Origin: Oxalobacteraceae bacterium
GTDB taxonomy: Bacteria; Pseudomonadota; Gammaproteobacteria; Burkholderiales; Burkholderiaceae_D
Length of the DNA: 64,000 bases
Reading direction: 5' to 3'
Assembly: GCA_003537575.1 (NCBI GenBank)
Contig: DPRS01000016.1
Location: 1-64,000, forward strand
Shown here: positions 26,684 to 33,420 of the stretch, piece after piece
How the letters are laid out: each line of letters begins with the position of its first letter
Position numbering within the stretch: the first letter of the stretch is position 1
Position numbers and translations under genes: made by a program
The notes under the pieces: generated by a model
The model's database searches: none
What the model was told of the DNA's origin: nothing
What the model saw: only the letters and a program-made list of their open reading frames with translations

Positions 26684-28366
26684 TCAAGGCGGAGAAAAGT
26701 CGCTGCCATTTGCTGCAGCAATACCCGGTAGGAGGGGCCGCGCCTTGTCCGCGCCGGCTCCATCCGGCTGTGCCGCCTGCCTGCCGCCATTGCCAAGTCG
26801 CCCTTGGACAAGGTAATGGCAACTGCGCCAGATATGGCTGCCGATGCGTTCCATCCAGCGGAAGGCGTCCGTCGTCTGCAGCACCTGCGAGGCATTGTCA
26901 CCATCGGCGCTTCCCTGCAGCACGTCGTGCCGCATCTGGCGCGACAGGCTGGCCAGCAGGAGCGCGTCGCCTTCCAGCCGTTCCAGCCAGTCCTCGGGTT
27001 GTGAGCCAGCCAGGCCGGCGCGCGCCAGCCGCAGGATCTCTGCAATCTGCTCCATCGCCGTGCGGTATACCGGGTTGGCGAAATCAACCTGGGTCTGTGC
27101 GAAATTGCTTAGCCGCAGGTGCAGGCGCAGCATGTGATCGACGGCGTGCAGTTGCGACACGCGCTGCGCCGACAGGGCGCGATCGCTGGCCTGCAGCTGG
27201 ATGCGCGCCACGAATTCGAAACTGCGGTCCAGTGCATGCTTTGCCTGCGCCAGGTCTTGTTGCATGGCGTTGTGATCCGGCGCTGCCAGGATCCCGTCGA
27301 ACACATACAGAAGCTTGTGCAGTACATCGTTCAGGGTGCGCTGCGAAGCTTCCAGCGCGACTGCAGGGATGCCCAGCAGGCTGGCGTCGAGATGGCGCGC
27401 CAGATCTTCGCCGCGTTCCGGCAGCAGGCGCTCGACAATGCGCGCCAGATGCGATGTCAGCGGCAGGAACAGGAGCACGCCGGCACCGATGAAGATGCTG
27501 TGAAAGGCTGCCAGGCTCAGCGCGCCCGGTGTCAGTCCCGCATGCTGTTCGAGCAGGCCGATGATCCAGGTCAGCACCGGCAGCATGACGATAGCGATCA
27601 GGCCGGCGGCAAGATTGAACAGGATATGTGCCAGCGCAGTGCGCTTGGCATAGAGAGTCCCGCCGATGGTCACCAGCGCCCCGGTCAGGGTAGTGCCGAT
27701 GGAGGCGCCCACCACCATTGCTGCCGCCTGGTCAAAATTGATGGCCTGTGCGTGCAGGGCGGTCAGGGTGGTGGCAATGGCGGCAGTGGACGACTGCAGC
27801 ACGGCGGTCAGAACGACACCCGCCAGCATGATCGCTACGCGCGCGCCGAAGCCCTCCGCCGGCAGGCGCGCCAGGCTGAATTCGTCCGACAGCGCGCGCA
27901 TGGCATCCTGCAGCATATTAAGGCCCAGGAACAGCAGGCCGAAGCCGGCCAGCGCCATGCCCAGCTCGGCCCAGCGGCCGCGCGTCAGCAGCTTCATGAA
28001 GGCGCCGATGCCGACCAGCGGCAAAGTATAGAAACCGAGATTGATCTTGAGCCCGAGCCCGGCCACGATCCAGCCGGTGGCGGTATTGCCCAGGCTGGCG
28101 CCGATCACCACGCCGATGGCCTGGGAAAAGCTGATGAGGCCGGCGCTGACGAAGCCGATCAGCGTGACTGTCGTGGCGGTGGACGATTGCGCCAGCGCCG
28201 TGACCAGGGCGCCGGACAGGAAAGACTTGTAGGGCGTGCCGGTGAAGCGCACCAGCGCCTTGCGCAGCGCGCCGCCGGCAAAACCCACGAGGCCGCTGGA
28301 GAGCAGCATCATGCCCACCAGGAAAAGCCCGATACCGCCGATGAGGGGGAAGAGGATTTCTTTCAT
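26684..28366 (-). CDS. Na/Pi cotransporter family protein with PhoU-like tail
   Basis: 560 aa. N-terminal membrane part (about 1-310) with two inverted Na/Pi repeats, each holding the QSS motif: ALAQSSTATTVTLIGFVSAG and AVLQSSTAAIATTLTALH, plus GASLGNTATG and GASIGTTLTG. The C-terminal part (about 330-530) is helical and PhoU-like (cytosolic regulator). NptA/YjbB-type proteins move phosphate with sodium. The ATG at 28364-28366 has no clear ribosome site. Single gene between the DUF2325 region and the toxin-antitoxin island. Confidence 0.9.
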   Translation of the reverse strand: MKEILFPLIGGIGLFLVGMMLLSSGLVGFAGGALRKALVRFTGTPYKSFLSGALVTALAQSSTATTVTLIGFVSAGLISFSQAIGVVIGASLGNTATGWIVAGLGLKINLGFYTLPLVGIGAFMKLLTRGRWAELGMALAGFGLLFLGLNMLQDAMRALSDEFSLARLPAEGFGARVAIMLAGVVLTAVLQSSTAAIATTLTALHAQAINFDQAAAMVVGASIGTTLTGALVTIGGTLYAKRTALAHILFNLAAGLIAIVMLPVLTWIIGLLEQHAGLTPGALSLAAFHSIFIGAGVLLFLPLTSHLARIVERLLPERGEDLARHLDASLLGIPAVALEASQRTLNDVLHKLLYVFDGILAAPDHNAMQQDLAQAKHALDRSFEFVARIQLQASDRALSAQRVSQLHAVDHMLRLHLRLSNFAQTQVDFANPVYRTAMEQIAEILRLARAGLAGSQPEDWLERLEGDALLLASLSRQMRHDVLQGSADGDNASQVLQTTDAFRWMERIGSHIWRSCHYLVQGRLGNGGRQAAQPDGAGADKARPLLPGIAAANGSDFSPP

Positions 28367-28578
28367 TGCGCGCCGCTGATTTTGTTTGCTCTCAGCAACG
28401 TATGGTAAGGCTTATTGGGGGGCGTGGCTATGGTGGTGGCAGTGGGTGTGGCAGGACTGATCCTGGTTGGCGGGTAGGGGCTGGGAATCTCCCGGTCTTC
28501 GCGCTTGCAAGCGTGAAGCCGCTCAGGCAGCGGCGAGCAGTGCTCGCCAAATGCTGTGCCATGCGCCTGGTAAGGTGA

Positions 28579-28662
28579 TCGCTGGATGCGCCCCCGGCCC
28601 CCAATCCCGGGCTTGAGCGGCTCATGGCCGTGAAGGCGCCGTGGAGCACTGACGCGGCATGA
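28579..28662 (+). pseudogene. C-terminal remnant of a DUF1778 antitoxin
   Basis: Reading 28582-28659 gives LDAPPAPNPGLERLMAVKAPW and then STDAA and a stop that overlaps the GNAT start (ATGA). The LDAPP..N..L..L....APW pattern is the usual toxin-binding tail of DUF1778 (TacA-type) antitoxins. In frame upstream there is an immediate stop (TGA 28576-28578), and no ribbon-helix-helix part is found in any frame before it. Only about 27 codons of the antitoxin remain. Confidence 0.72.
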
Positions 28663-29153
28663 GCTTGCAGCTGAGCGCGCCACAACCCCTCGCTGCCACT
28701 CATCTCCTGGATGAATTCGCCTGCGGAGAAGCCAGCCTCGACAATTGGCTCAAGCGACGGGCGCTATCCAATCAATTGAGCGAGGCCAGCCGCACATTCG
28801 TCGTTACCGATCAGGAGGGACGCGTTTTTGGCTACTACGCGATGGCGGCAGGAGCGGTCTCGCACCAGATGGCGACGAGCGGCGCGCGACGCAACATGCC
28901 CGACCCCATCCCGGTGATAGTATTGGCACGGCTGGCGATTGACCATCATGCCCAGGGCATCAGGCTTGGCGCCGCCCTGCTTCAGGACGCTGTCAACCGG
29001 GCTGTGGCCGTGTCACAGAACGCGGGTGTGCGGGCCTTGCTCGTTCATGCGCTCCACGACCGGGCCAAGCAGTTTTACGAGCACTACGGCTTTCAGGAAT
29101 CGCCACAGCACCCGATGACGCTGATGCTGCGGCTGAATACCGTCAAGGCTTGA
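28659..29153 (+). CDS. TacT-like GNAT acetyltransferase toxin
   Basis: 164 aa. GNAT N-acetyltransferase of the toxin subgroup, which acetylates aminoacyl-tRNA and blocks translation. Motifs: LLDEFACGEASLDNWLKRRA at the N-terminus, FVVTDQEGRVFGYYAMAAG, acetyl-CoA-binding LARLAIDHHAQGIRLGAALL, and the conserved tail FYEHYGFQESPQHPMTLMLRL. The ATG overlaps the stop of the DUF1778 remnant, as in normal antitoxin-toxin pairs. With a complete antitoxin missing, either the toxin is inactive or a DUF1778 protein elsewhere in the genome silences it. No obvious catalytic damage is seen in this copy. Confidence 0.88.
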   Translation: MSLQLSAPQPLAATHLLDEFACGEASLDNWLKRRALSNQLSEASRTFVVTDQEGRVFGYYAMAAGAVSHQMATSGARRNMPDPIPVIVLARLAIDHHAQGIRLGAALLQDAVNRAVAVSQNAGVRALLVHALHDRAKQFYEHYGFQESPQHPMTLMLRLNTVKA

Positions 29154-29159
29154 GAGGCC

Positions 29160-29314
29160 ACCTCCGCGAGCTCCGGAAGCAGATGGCGTCGCGCATCCAC
29201 GCGGGTGAGCAATCCTTGCCGAACCCGACGTGTGAGGGCGATGCTGGGTAGTCCACTCTCACTCAGGTCGCGTGGACGAATAAGACCGCGCTGGGCGGTG
29301 AGATCCAGAATACG
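29160..29314 (-). pseudogene. Fragment of an AbiEi-type antitoxin N-terminal domain
   Basis: The minus strand from 29314 reads ILDLTAQRGLIRPRDLSES, GLPSIALTRRVRQGLLTRV and then degrades (DARRHLLPELAEVAS). This is the winged-helix start typical of AbiEi-family antitoxins and related regulators (LDLA..RG..R.RDL...G.....L.RLVRRGLL.RV). There is no start codon in frame, and the rest of the gene is absent. It lies tail-to-tail with the GNAT gene. Confidence 0.5.
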
Positions 29315-29515
29315 TTAATGCGAATTTTCATGTCGCCATGATGTTGCATTTTGTCGGTGGGTGTCAGTAATTGCCGACATAATGCAAGCAATCACGCCAT
29401 GTAACAATCCTGTGTGTACCGACTGGCGCCTCGCTGGCCATGGTAATGCCCGTCCGTTGGCATCCATTGCTCCCGAATGCCTCTGACAATGCATTTAATG
29501 CATTTGCATTGACCT

Positions 29516-29535
29516 GGTAATGCAAATGCATTACC
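29516..29535. promoter_or_regulatory. prlF-yhaV operator (9-2-9 palindrome)
   Basis: GGTAATGCA-AA-TGCATTACC is a perfect inverted repeat 36 bp before prlF. It is preceded by more TGCATT copies at 29489-29510. It is the natural binding site for the AbrB-type PrlF antitoxin or the PrlF-YhaV complex, giving autoregulation. Confidence 0.68.
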
Positions 29536-29570
29536 ATTGATGCGTCGTTGCTTTCTAGTCGGAGACCATC

Positions 29571-29900
29571 ATGCCTGTCATCCTCGAAATCGAATCCACG
29601 CTGACCGACCGCTACCAGACCACGGTGCCGGAAACCGTCCGCCGTGCCCTGCGTCTCGGCAAGCGCGACAAGATCCACTACACCATTCGCCCCGGCGGCG
29701 AGGTGGTGCTGACTCGCGCCGAGGCCTCCCAGGGCGACGATCCGGTACTCGGACAGTTCCTTAGGTTCCTGGCGCGTGACATCGGCAGTCACCCCGAGCG
29801 CCTGCAGGCCATTGATGCCAGCCTCGTTCAGCGTCTGCAGTCCCTGGTGGGCGCTGCCGAAGTCGATCTCGATGCCGCCCTGTCGGCAGAGGATGAATGA
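29571..29900 (+). CDS. prlF: PrlF antitoxin (AbrB/SpoVT fold)
   Basis: 109 aa. N-terminal AbrB-type swapped-hairpin DNA-binding domain (STLTDRYQTTVPETVRRALR, HYTIRPGGEVVLTRAE) and C-terminal toxin-binding helices (DPVLGQFLRFLARDIGSHPERL) characteristic of PrlF/SohA. GGAG lies upstream of the ATG. The stop overlaps the yhaV start by 4 bp. A palindromic operator is 36 bp upstream. Confidence 0.92.
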   Translation: MPVILEIESTLTDRYQTTVPETVRRALRLGKRDKIHYTIRPGGEVVLTRAEASQGDDPVLGQFLRFLARDIGSHPERLQAIDASLVQRLQSLVGAAEVDLDAALSAEDE

Positions 29901-30403
29901 GCACGGGCAAACTTGCGCCCCTGGTGATTCATGGCTGGACGGTCTTTGCCCATCCGCTTTTCCTTGCACAGATTGAAGCGCTGACGCAGCAGGTCGAGGC
30001 TCTTCAGCAAAAGGATCCAGTCGGGTACGTGAAGAAAAACGCCAGCAAGCGACTGGCGGCCATCACGAAGCTGGCTTTCGATGTCGTCCCGCAAGATCCG
30101 GCCCGACCGGAGTACCGCCAGGGCGGCACCCTGGGCGACGATCACAAGCACTGGTTTCGGGCGAAATTCTTCCAGCAGTACAGGCTGTTCTTCCGCTACC
30201 ACGCGCCCAGCAAGGTGATTGTTTTCGCATGGGTCAACGATGAGGATACCAGGCGCGCCTACGAGAGCAGCGACGACGCCTACCGGGTGTTTCGCAAGAT
30301 GCTGGAAAGTGGCCATCCTCCGGACGACTGGAGCCAGTTGCTGGCCGAAGCCCTGGCCGAGGAGCAGCGCTTGCAGCAGTTTGCCACTGGCATCGCGCCG
30401 TAA
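29897..30403 (+). CDS. yhaV: YhaV ribonuclease toxin
   Basis: 168 aa. Matches the YhaV family along its length: HGWTVFAHPLFLAQIEAL, YVKKNASKRLAAITKLAFDV, PQDPARPEYRQGGTLGDDHKHWFRAKFF..YRLFFRY, and IVFAWVNDEDTRRAYESSDDAYRVFRKML. YhaV is an mRNA-cleaving ribosome-associated RNase. Start ATG 29897 overlaps the prlF stop, so the pair appears intact and functional. Confidence 0.93.
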   Translation: MSTGKLAPLVIHGWTVFAHPLFLAQIEALTQQVEALQQKDPVGYVKKNASKRLAAITKLAFDVVPQDPARPEYRQGGTLGDDHKHWFRAKFFQQYRLFFRYHAPSKVIVFAWVNDEDTRRAYESSDDAYRVFRKMLESGHPPDDWSQLLAEALAEEQRLQQFATGIAP

Positions 30404-30537
30404 TGCGCGACCTGGGAGGAAAACTTTTCGCGACCTGCGCGGCCGATGTTAACTGAACTGGGTGCCGGGTAAAGATCCTGCTCCGAGCATTCGTCTTCCG
30501 AGATCAGTGTAATGCGAACCCGGATCCGTCAGGCGGA

Positions 30538-30737
30538 ATCATCCCCCTCGGTCAGCCGCCGCGCTGTCAGCGCTGCGCGCTGCTCGATCAGGGTGACGAC
30601 CTGTTCGATCAATGTGGCGCGACCGCGTTGGGGCTGGCCAGCCAGGTAGCGTGATAGCAAAAGTGCAGGCGACCATCCACCAGTGATAATGTGCCGACCT
30701 TGTCAGCGAACAGCCAGACTTCCAGTTCATGCGCCAT
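30538..30737 (-). pseudogene. hipA remnant (N- and C-terminal ends only)
   Basis: The reading frame starting at ATG 30737 overlaps the hipB end and gives MAHELEVWLFADKVGTLSLV, a normal HipA start, up to residue 42 where a TGA stops it. Shifted one frame, the sequence continues TLIEQVVTLIEQRAALTARR to a stop at 30538, which resembles a HipA C-terminus. The whole kinase core (about 370 codons) is gone, so no toxin can be made. Confidence 0.72.
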
Positions 30738-30981
30738 GGCGTGTGGTCTCTGGTGTAGTCAGTGAACCCGGCAGCCCTTCGATGCGTATCCGGCCGCCCA
30801 GGGCATCGATCACACGGAGCACTTGCTCTAGCCGCACCGTGGGTTTTCCTGCTTCCAGGTCGACCACAAAGCGCAACCCCACCCCGGCCGCCAGCGCCAG
30901 ATCGGATTGTGTCAGACCCAATTGCTTGCGTGCTGCCCTCAGGGCTGCGCCGAGCGCTTGTGCGGAGTCGATAGAAAGCAT
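30727..30981 (-). CDS. hipB: HipB-like antitoxin/repressor
   Basis: 84 aa if translation starts at ATG 30981 (MLSIDSAQALGAALRAARK); the frame is open for 29 codons further upstream. An XRE-type helix-turn-helix (LGLTQSDLALAAGVGLRFVVDLEAGKPTVRL) is followed by a short beta strand (GGRIRIEGLPG) as in HipB. The stop overlaps the start of the hipA remnant. Three palindromic sites upstream (30997-31110) look like its own operators, so the repressor may still act although its toxin gene is deleted. Confidence 0.8.
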   Translation of the reverse strand: MLSIDSAQALGAALRAARKQLGLTQSDLALAAGVGLRFVVDLEAGKPTVRLEQVLRVIDALGGRIRIEGLPGSLTTPETTRHGA

Positions 30982-30996
30982 GGCTAGGTGACTAAT

Positions 30997-31110
30997 TTTC
31001 CCGTTCGGGAAATTGTGTTGCCAGAAGCAGGGCAAATCAAGGGAATTTTCCTGATCGGGAAAATTCAAGGGGGGCGGCAGGTATTTCGATGAATTATTCT
31101 CGATCGGGAA
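30997..31110. promoter_or_regulatory. hipB operator array
   Basis: TTTCCCG-tt-CGGGAAA (30997-31012) and GAATTTTCC-tgatcg-GGAAAATTC (31043-31066) are perfect palindromes. A third, weaker copy (TCGATCGGGAA, 31100-31110) follows. All share the TTCC..GGAA core, and they sit 16 to 130 bp upstream of the hipB start, fitting cooperative autorepression. Confidence 0.65.
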
Positions 31111-31254
31111 CGCAAGTTGGCTGGTATGCGGCGAATGTCATCCATTATCACCGCAGATTTTGCGGGGAATAACTTGTGCATGCCTGTTGCAAGCGCGAGC
31201 CGATGACAGTCTGTAAGGGCTCTCTGGCCTGTCGGCGCAGATCCAGTGCTTGTG

Positions 31255-32619
31255 TCATTCCCCGTGCGCCGTCTGCCATGCCGCGTAGTCGGACGGACGC
31301 AGGCCATAGCGTGCCAGCACGCCCTCGTGCAGGCGGCGGAGCTCTTCGACGATCAGGGCCTGCACGCTGGGTTGCTCGTGTGCGGGCACCCGTTCCGCCA
31401 CGGATCGCTGAATGCTGGCAATCGGATCAAGTTCCGGATGCGTGATGATCTCGCGGATGGCTTGCTTGATGAGGTCGCGCCAGGCCAGGCGCAGGGGGTC
31501 GGGCTCCGCCAGGTCCTGCTTGATGGCCAGGTATTCCTGGGTCGAGCGCTCGTAGGCCCAGACATAAAGATCGCGCAGCAGCTCCACGCGCGTCATTTCA
31601 TACACCCCGAGCGTGGCCCGACTGTAGGCCTGCTCCGGCACGTCCAGAAAAGTCAGCGGGCATAAATTGGCGCGGAACAGCGGCAGATTCGCGGCCAGTC
31701 GAGAGGTGCGTTTATTTATGTCGGCAAAAGGCTGCAGGTAGGGCAAGTGCACCATCATGAAGAAGGACTGCTCGAACGCATCGGCAATCTGGCTAGCCTT
31801 GCCGAGCAGTGCGTCCAGCGCCAGGCCGATCTGCTGTGGCGCCGATAGCGGGCGATAGACGCTTTTGCCAATATCCACGGCATGCTGACGAATGCGACCC
31901 TCGTCCGCAGGGTTGGGCAGCAGGTTTTCCGCCAGGGCGCTGTGCAGGTTCAGCAGGGTGTAGCGGTTGAACCCGGCACTGTCGATGTTTTCGACCAGCA
32001 GTTCGATCGCCGTCTTGTGGTTCAGGATCATCTGGGTTTCGATGGCGGCCTTGCCACGCGCGGCCTTGCCGTGCTCGATGAGTTCCCGCGTATCGAGCCG
32101 GGAATAGGTGTTGCCTTCCAGATGGCTCGATGCCCATGACAGGTCGATCAGCAAGCGGTTCAGAATGGCGCGGCTGTAGGTGCCTGCGGGCGCGTCAACG
32201 TCAGCGGTTCTGCCCATCTTGTGCAATTGGCGGCGCAGCGAGGCGGACAAGTACCAGGTCTCGTTGGGACGGTAGGCGTCCAGAAAATCACGCTGGTGGC
32301 CTACAGGCTTGCGCGCTTCCAAAGGCTGGTCGATATAAGCAAGGATGTCCTGGCTGTCGGCAGACAGGGGGATGAAACTGGGGAACCTGTCGGCTCGGGC
32401 GCTCACCTCATCGGCAGTGGGAACCTGGGTGGCAGAGCCAACATAACGGCGCGCTCGGCCATTACCTGAAGCCGCGACCTGACCGGACTCGATCAGCTTC
32501 GCGATCAGGCGCTGTGCCGTTCGCCTGGGAATGCCGGGGTGGTGAGTCTGCAATTCGGCCAGCGTCAATCCGTTCCCGGATGCCTGGATGGTGTTCAGTA
32601 AGTCGGTGCTGGAAGACAT
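31255..32619 (-). CDS. Fic-family protein with altered catalytic motif
   Basis: About 454 aa starting at ATG 32617-32619 (a TTG 12 codons upstream is possible). N-terminal winged helix about 5-55 (TIQASGNGLTLAELQTHHPGIPRRTAQRLIAKL), so it may bind DNA. Then comes a self-inhibitory helix with the (S/T)xxxE(G/N) motif SSHLEGN, and a Fic core. At the active site (about 295-306) it reads QPFADINKRTSR where active AMP-transferases have HPFxxGNGRxxR; the catalytic His is Gln and both Gly are changed. It may therefore not AMPylate. TGGCGCA repeats upstream suggest autoregulation. Confidence 0.85.
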   Translation of the reverse strand: MSSSTDLLNTIQASGNGLTLAELQTHHPGIPRRTAQRLIAKLIESGQVAASGNGRARRYVGSATQVPTADEVSARADRFPSFIPLSADSQDILAYIDQPLEARKPVGHQRDFLDAYRPNETWYLSASLRRQLHKMGRTADVDAPAGTYSRAILNRLLIDLSWASSHLEGNTYSRLDTRELIEHGKAARGKAAIETQMILNHKTAIELLVENIDSAGFNRYTLLNLHSALAENLLPNPADEGRIRQHAVDIGKSVYRPLSAPQQIGLALDALLGKASQIADAFEQSFFMMVHLPYLQPFADINKRTSRLAANLPLFRANLCPLTFLDVPEQAYSRATLGVYEMTRVELLRDLYVWAYERSTQEYLAIKQDLAEPDPLRLAWRDLIKQAIREIITHPELDPIASIQRSVAERVPAHEQPSVQALIVEELRRLHEGVLARYGLRPSDYAAWQTAHGE

Positions 32620-32658
32620 CGCTGAATTGGCGCTGTTTGACAATAAGTGGCGCAATTA

Positions 32659-32720
32659 TGGCGCAGTTTATCGAACTGCGCCATTTTTTTGCTGTGAAAT
32701 TGGCGCAGTTTATCGAGCTG
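32659..32720. promoter_or_regulatory. Palindromic TGGCGCA repeats upstream of the Fic gene
   Basis: TGGCGCAGTT and AACTGCGCCA flank a 5-base centre (32659-32683), giving perfect 10-bp arms followed on the plus strand by seven T. A second copy of the left arm (TGGCGCAGTTTATCGAGCTG) begins at 32701, and shorter TGGCGC sites are at 32628 and 32647. This is probably the operator of the winged-helix Fic protein. The hairpin plus T run would also stop plus-strand transcription. Confidence 0.6.
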
Positions 32721-32781
32721 CCGTGGCATCGAAGGTTCCTCTGCGGCCACTGACTGGAGCTGCCAAGTGCAAATTGCAGTT

Positions 32782-32809
32782 TGTCAGATACTGATTTATA
32801 CTTCTGACA
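32782..32809. promoter_or_regulatory. abiE operator candidate
   Basis: TGTCAG (32782-32787) and CTGACA (32804-32809) form an inverted repeat with 16 bases between. It sits just ahead of the AGGAG of abiEi, where the AbiEi antitoxin would be expected to bind and repress its own operon. Confidence 0.55.
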
Positions 32810-32823
32810 TAGGAGTCATGACC

Positions 32824-33420
32824 ATGAGCCATCTTGCCGAGAACATCTTGTCTGCTGCCCAGGCTATGCCCGAGGGCGGCTTGTTGTCGCCCAAGGAATT
32901 CCTGCATCTGGGGTCGCGGGCGGCCATCGACAAAACCTTGTCCCGGTTGGCTCAGGAGGGAAAGTTGCTGCGCGTGAGCCGAGGTGCCTATGTCGCACCC
33001 CATCAAGGTCGATTTGGTGCCCGTCCCCCGTCGACCGAATCCGTGGTGCAGGCCATCGAAGCCCGCTGTGGCGAAACGGTGGTAGCCAACGGCGCAACCG
33101 AAGCCAATGCGCTGGGCCTGACCACGCAAGTGCCAACCCGCGAGGTGTTTTTGACCTCTGGCGCATCCCGTACCCTGCAACTTGGCAGCCGTTGCGTGGA
33201 ACTCAAGCACGGTAACCGCTGGCAATTGATGCTGGGCAAGCGACCTGCAGGCAAGGTGATCCGTGCGCTGTCATGGCTGGGACCGGAGGCCGCACCGGCG
33301 GCGTTGAAACAACTGCGCTCCAAACTGCCCGAGTCCGAATGGGAGGCCGTGCGTGGTGCGCGGGCCATGTTGCCGAGCTGGATGGCCAAAGTAGTCAGCG
33401 AGGCAATGGTGTATGGCTGA
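32824..33420 (+). CDS. abiEi: AbiEi-family antitoxin (DUF6088-like)
   Basis: 198 aa. Start ATG 32824 chosen because AGGAG is 8 bases before it (another ATG at 32818 is too close). N-terminal winged helix (KEFLHLGSRAAIDKTLSRLAQEGKLLRVSRGAYVAP) that binds DNA. The C-terminal domain (VVQAIEARCGETVVANGATEANALGL, FLTSGASRTLQLGSR) is usual for AbiEi/DUF6088. The stop overlaps the abiEii start by 8 bp. It works as transcriptional repressor and as antitoxin in a type IV manner. Confidence 0.87.
   Translation: MSHLAENILSAAQAMPEGGLLSPKEFLHLGSRAAIDKTLSRLAQEGKLLRVSRGAYVAPHQGRFGARPPSTESVVQAIEARCGETVVANGATEANALGLTTQVPTREVFLTSGASRTLQLGSRCVELKHGNRWQLMLGKRPAGKVIRALSWLGPEAAPAALKQLRSKLPESEWEAVRGARAMLPSWMAKVVSEAMVYG

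Noticed and set aside
29364..29969. Minus-strand frame over prlF-yhaV
   Set aside because: It covers the operator and the clear PrlF and YhaV genes; no ribosome site or homology.
32659..32690. Simple terminator of a plus-strand gene
   Set aside because: There is no plus-strand gene upstream for it to end; repeated half-sites favour an operator, though both uses are possible.
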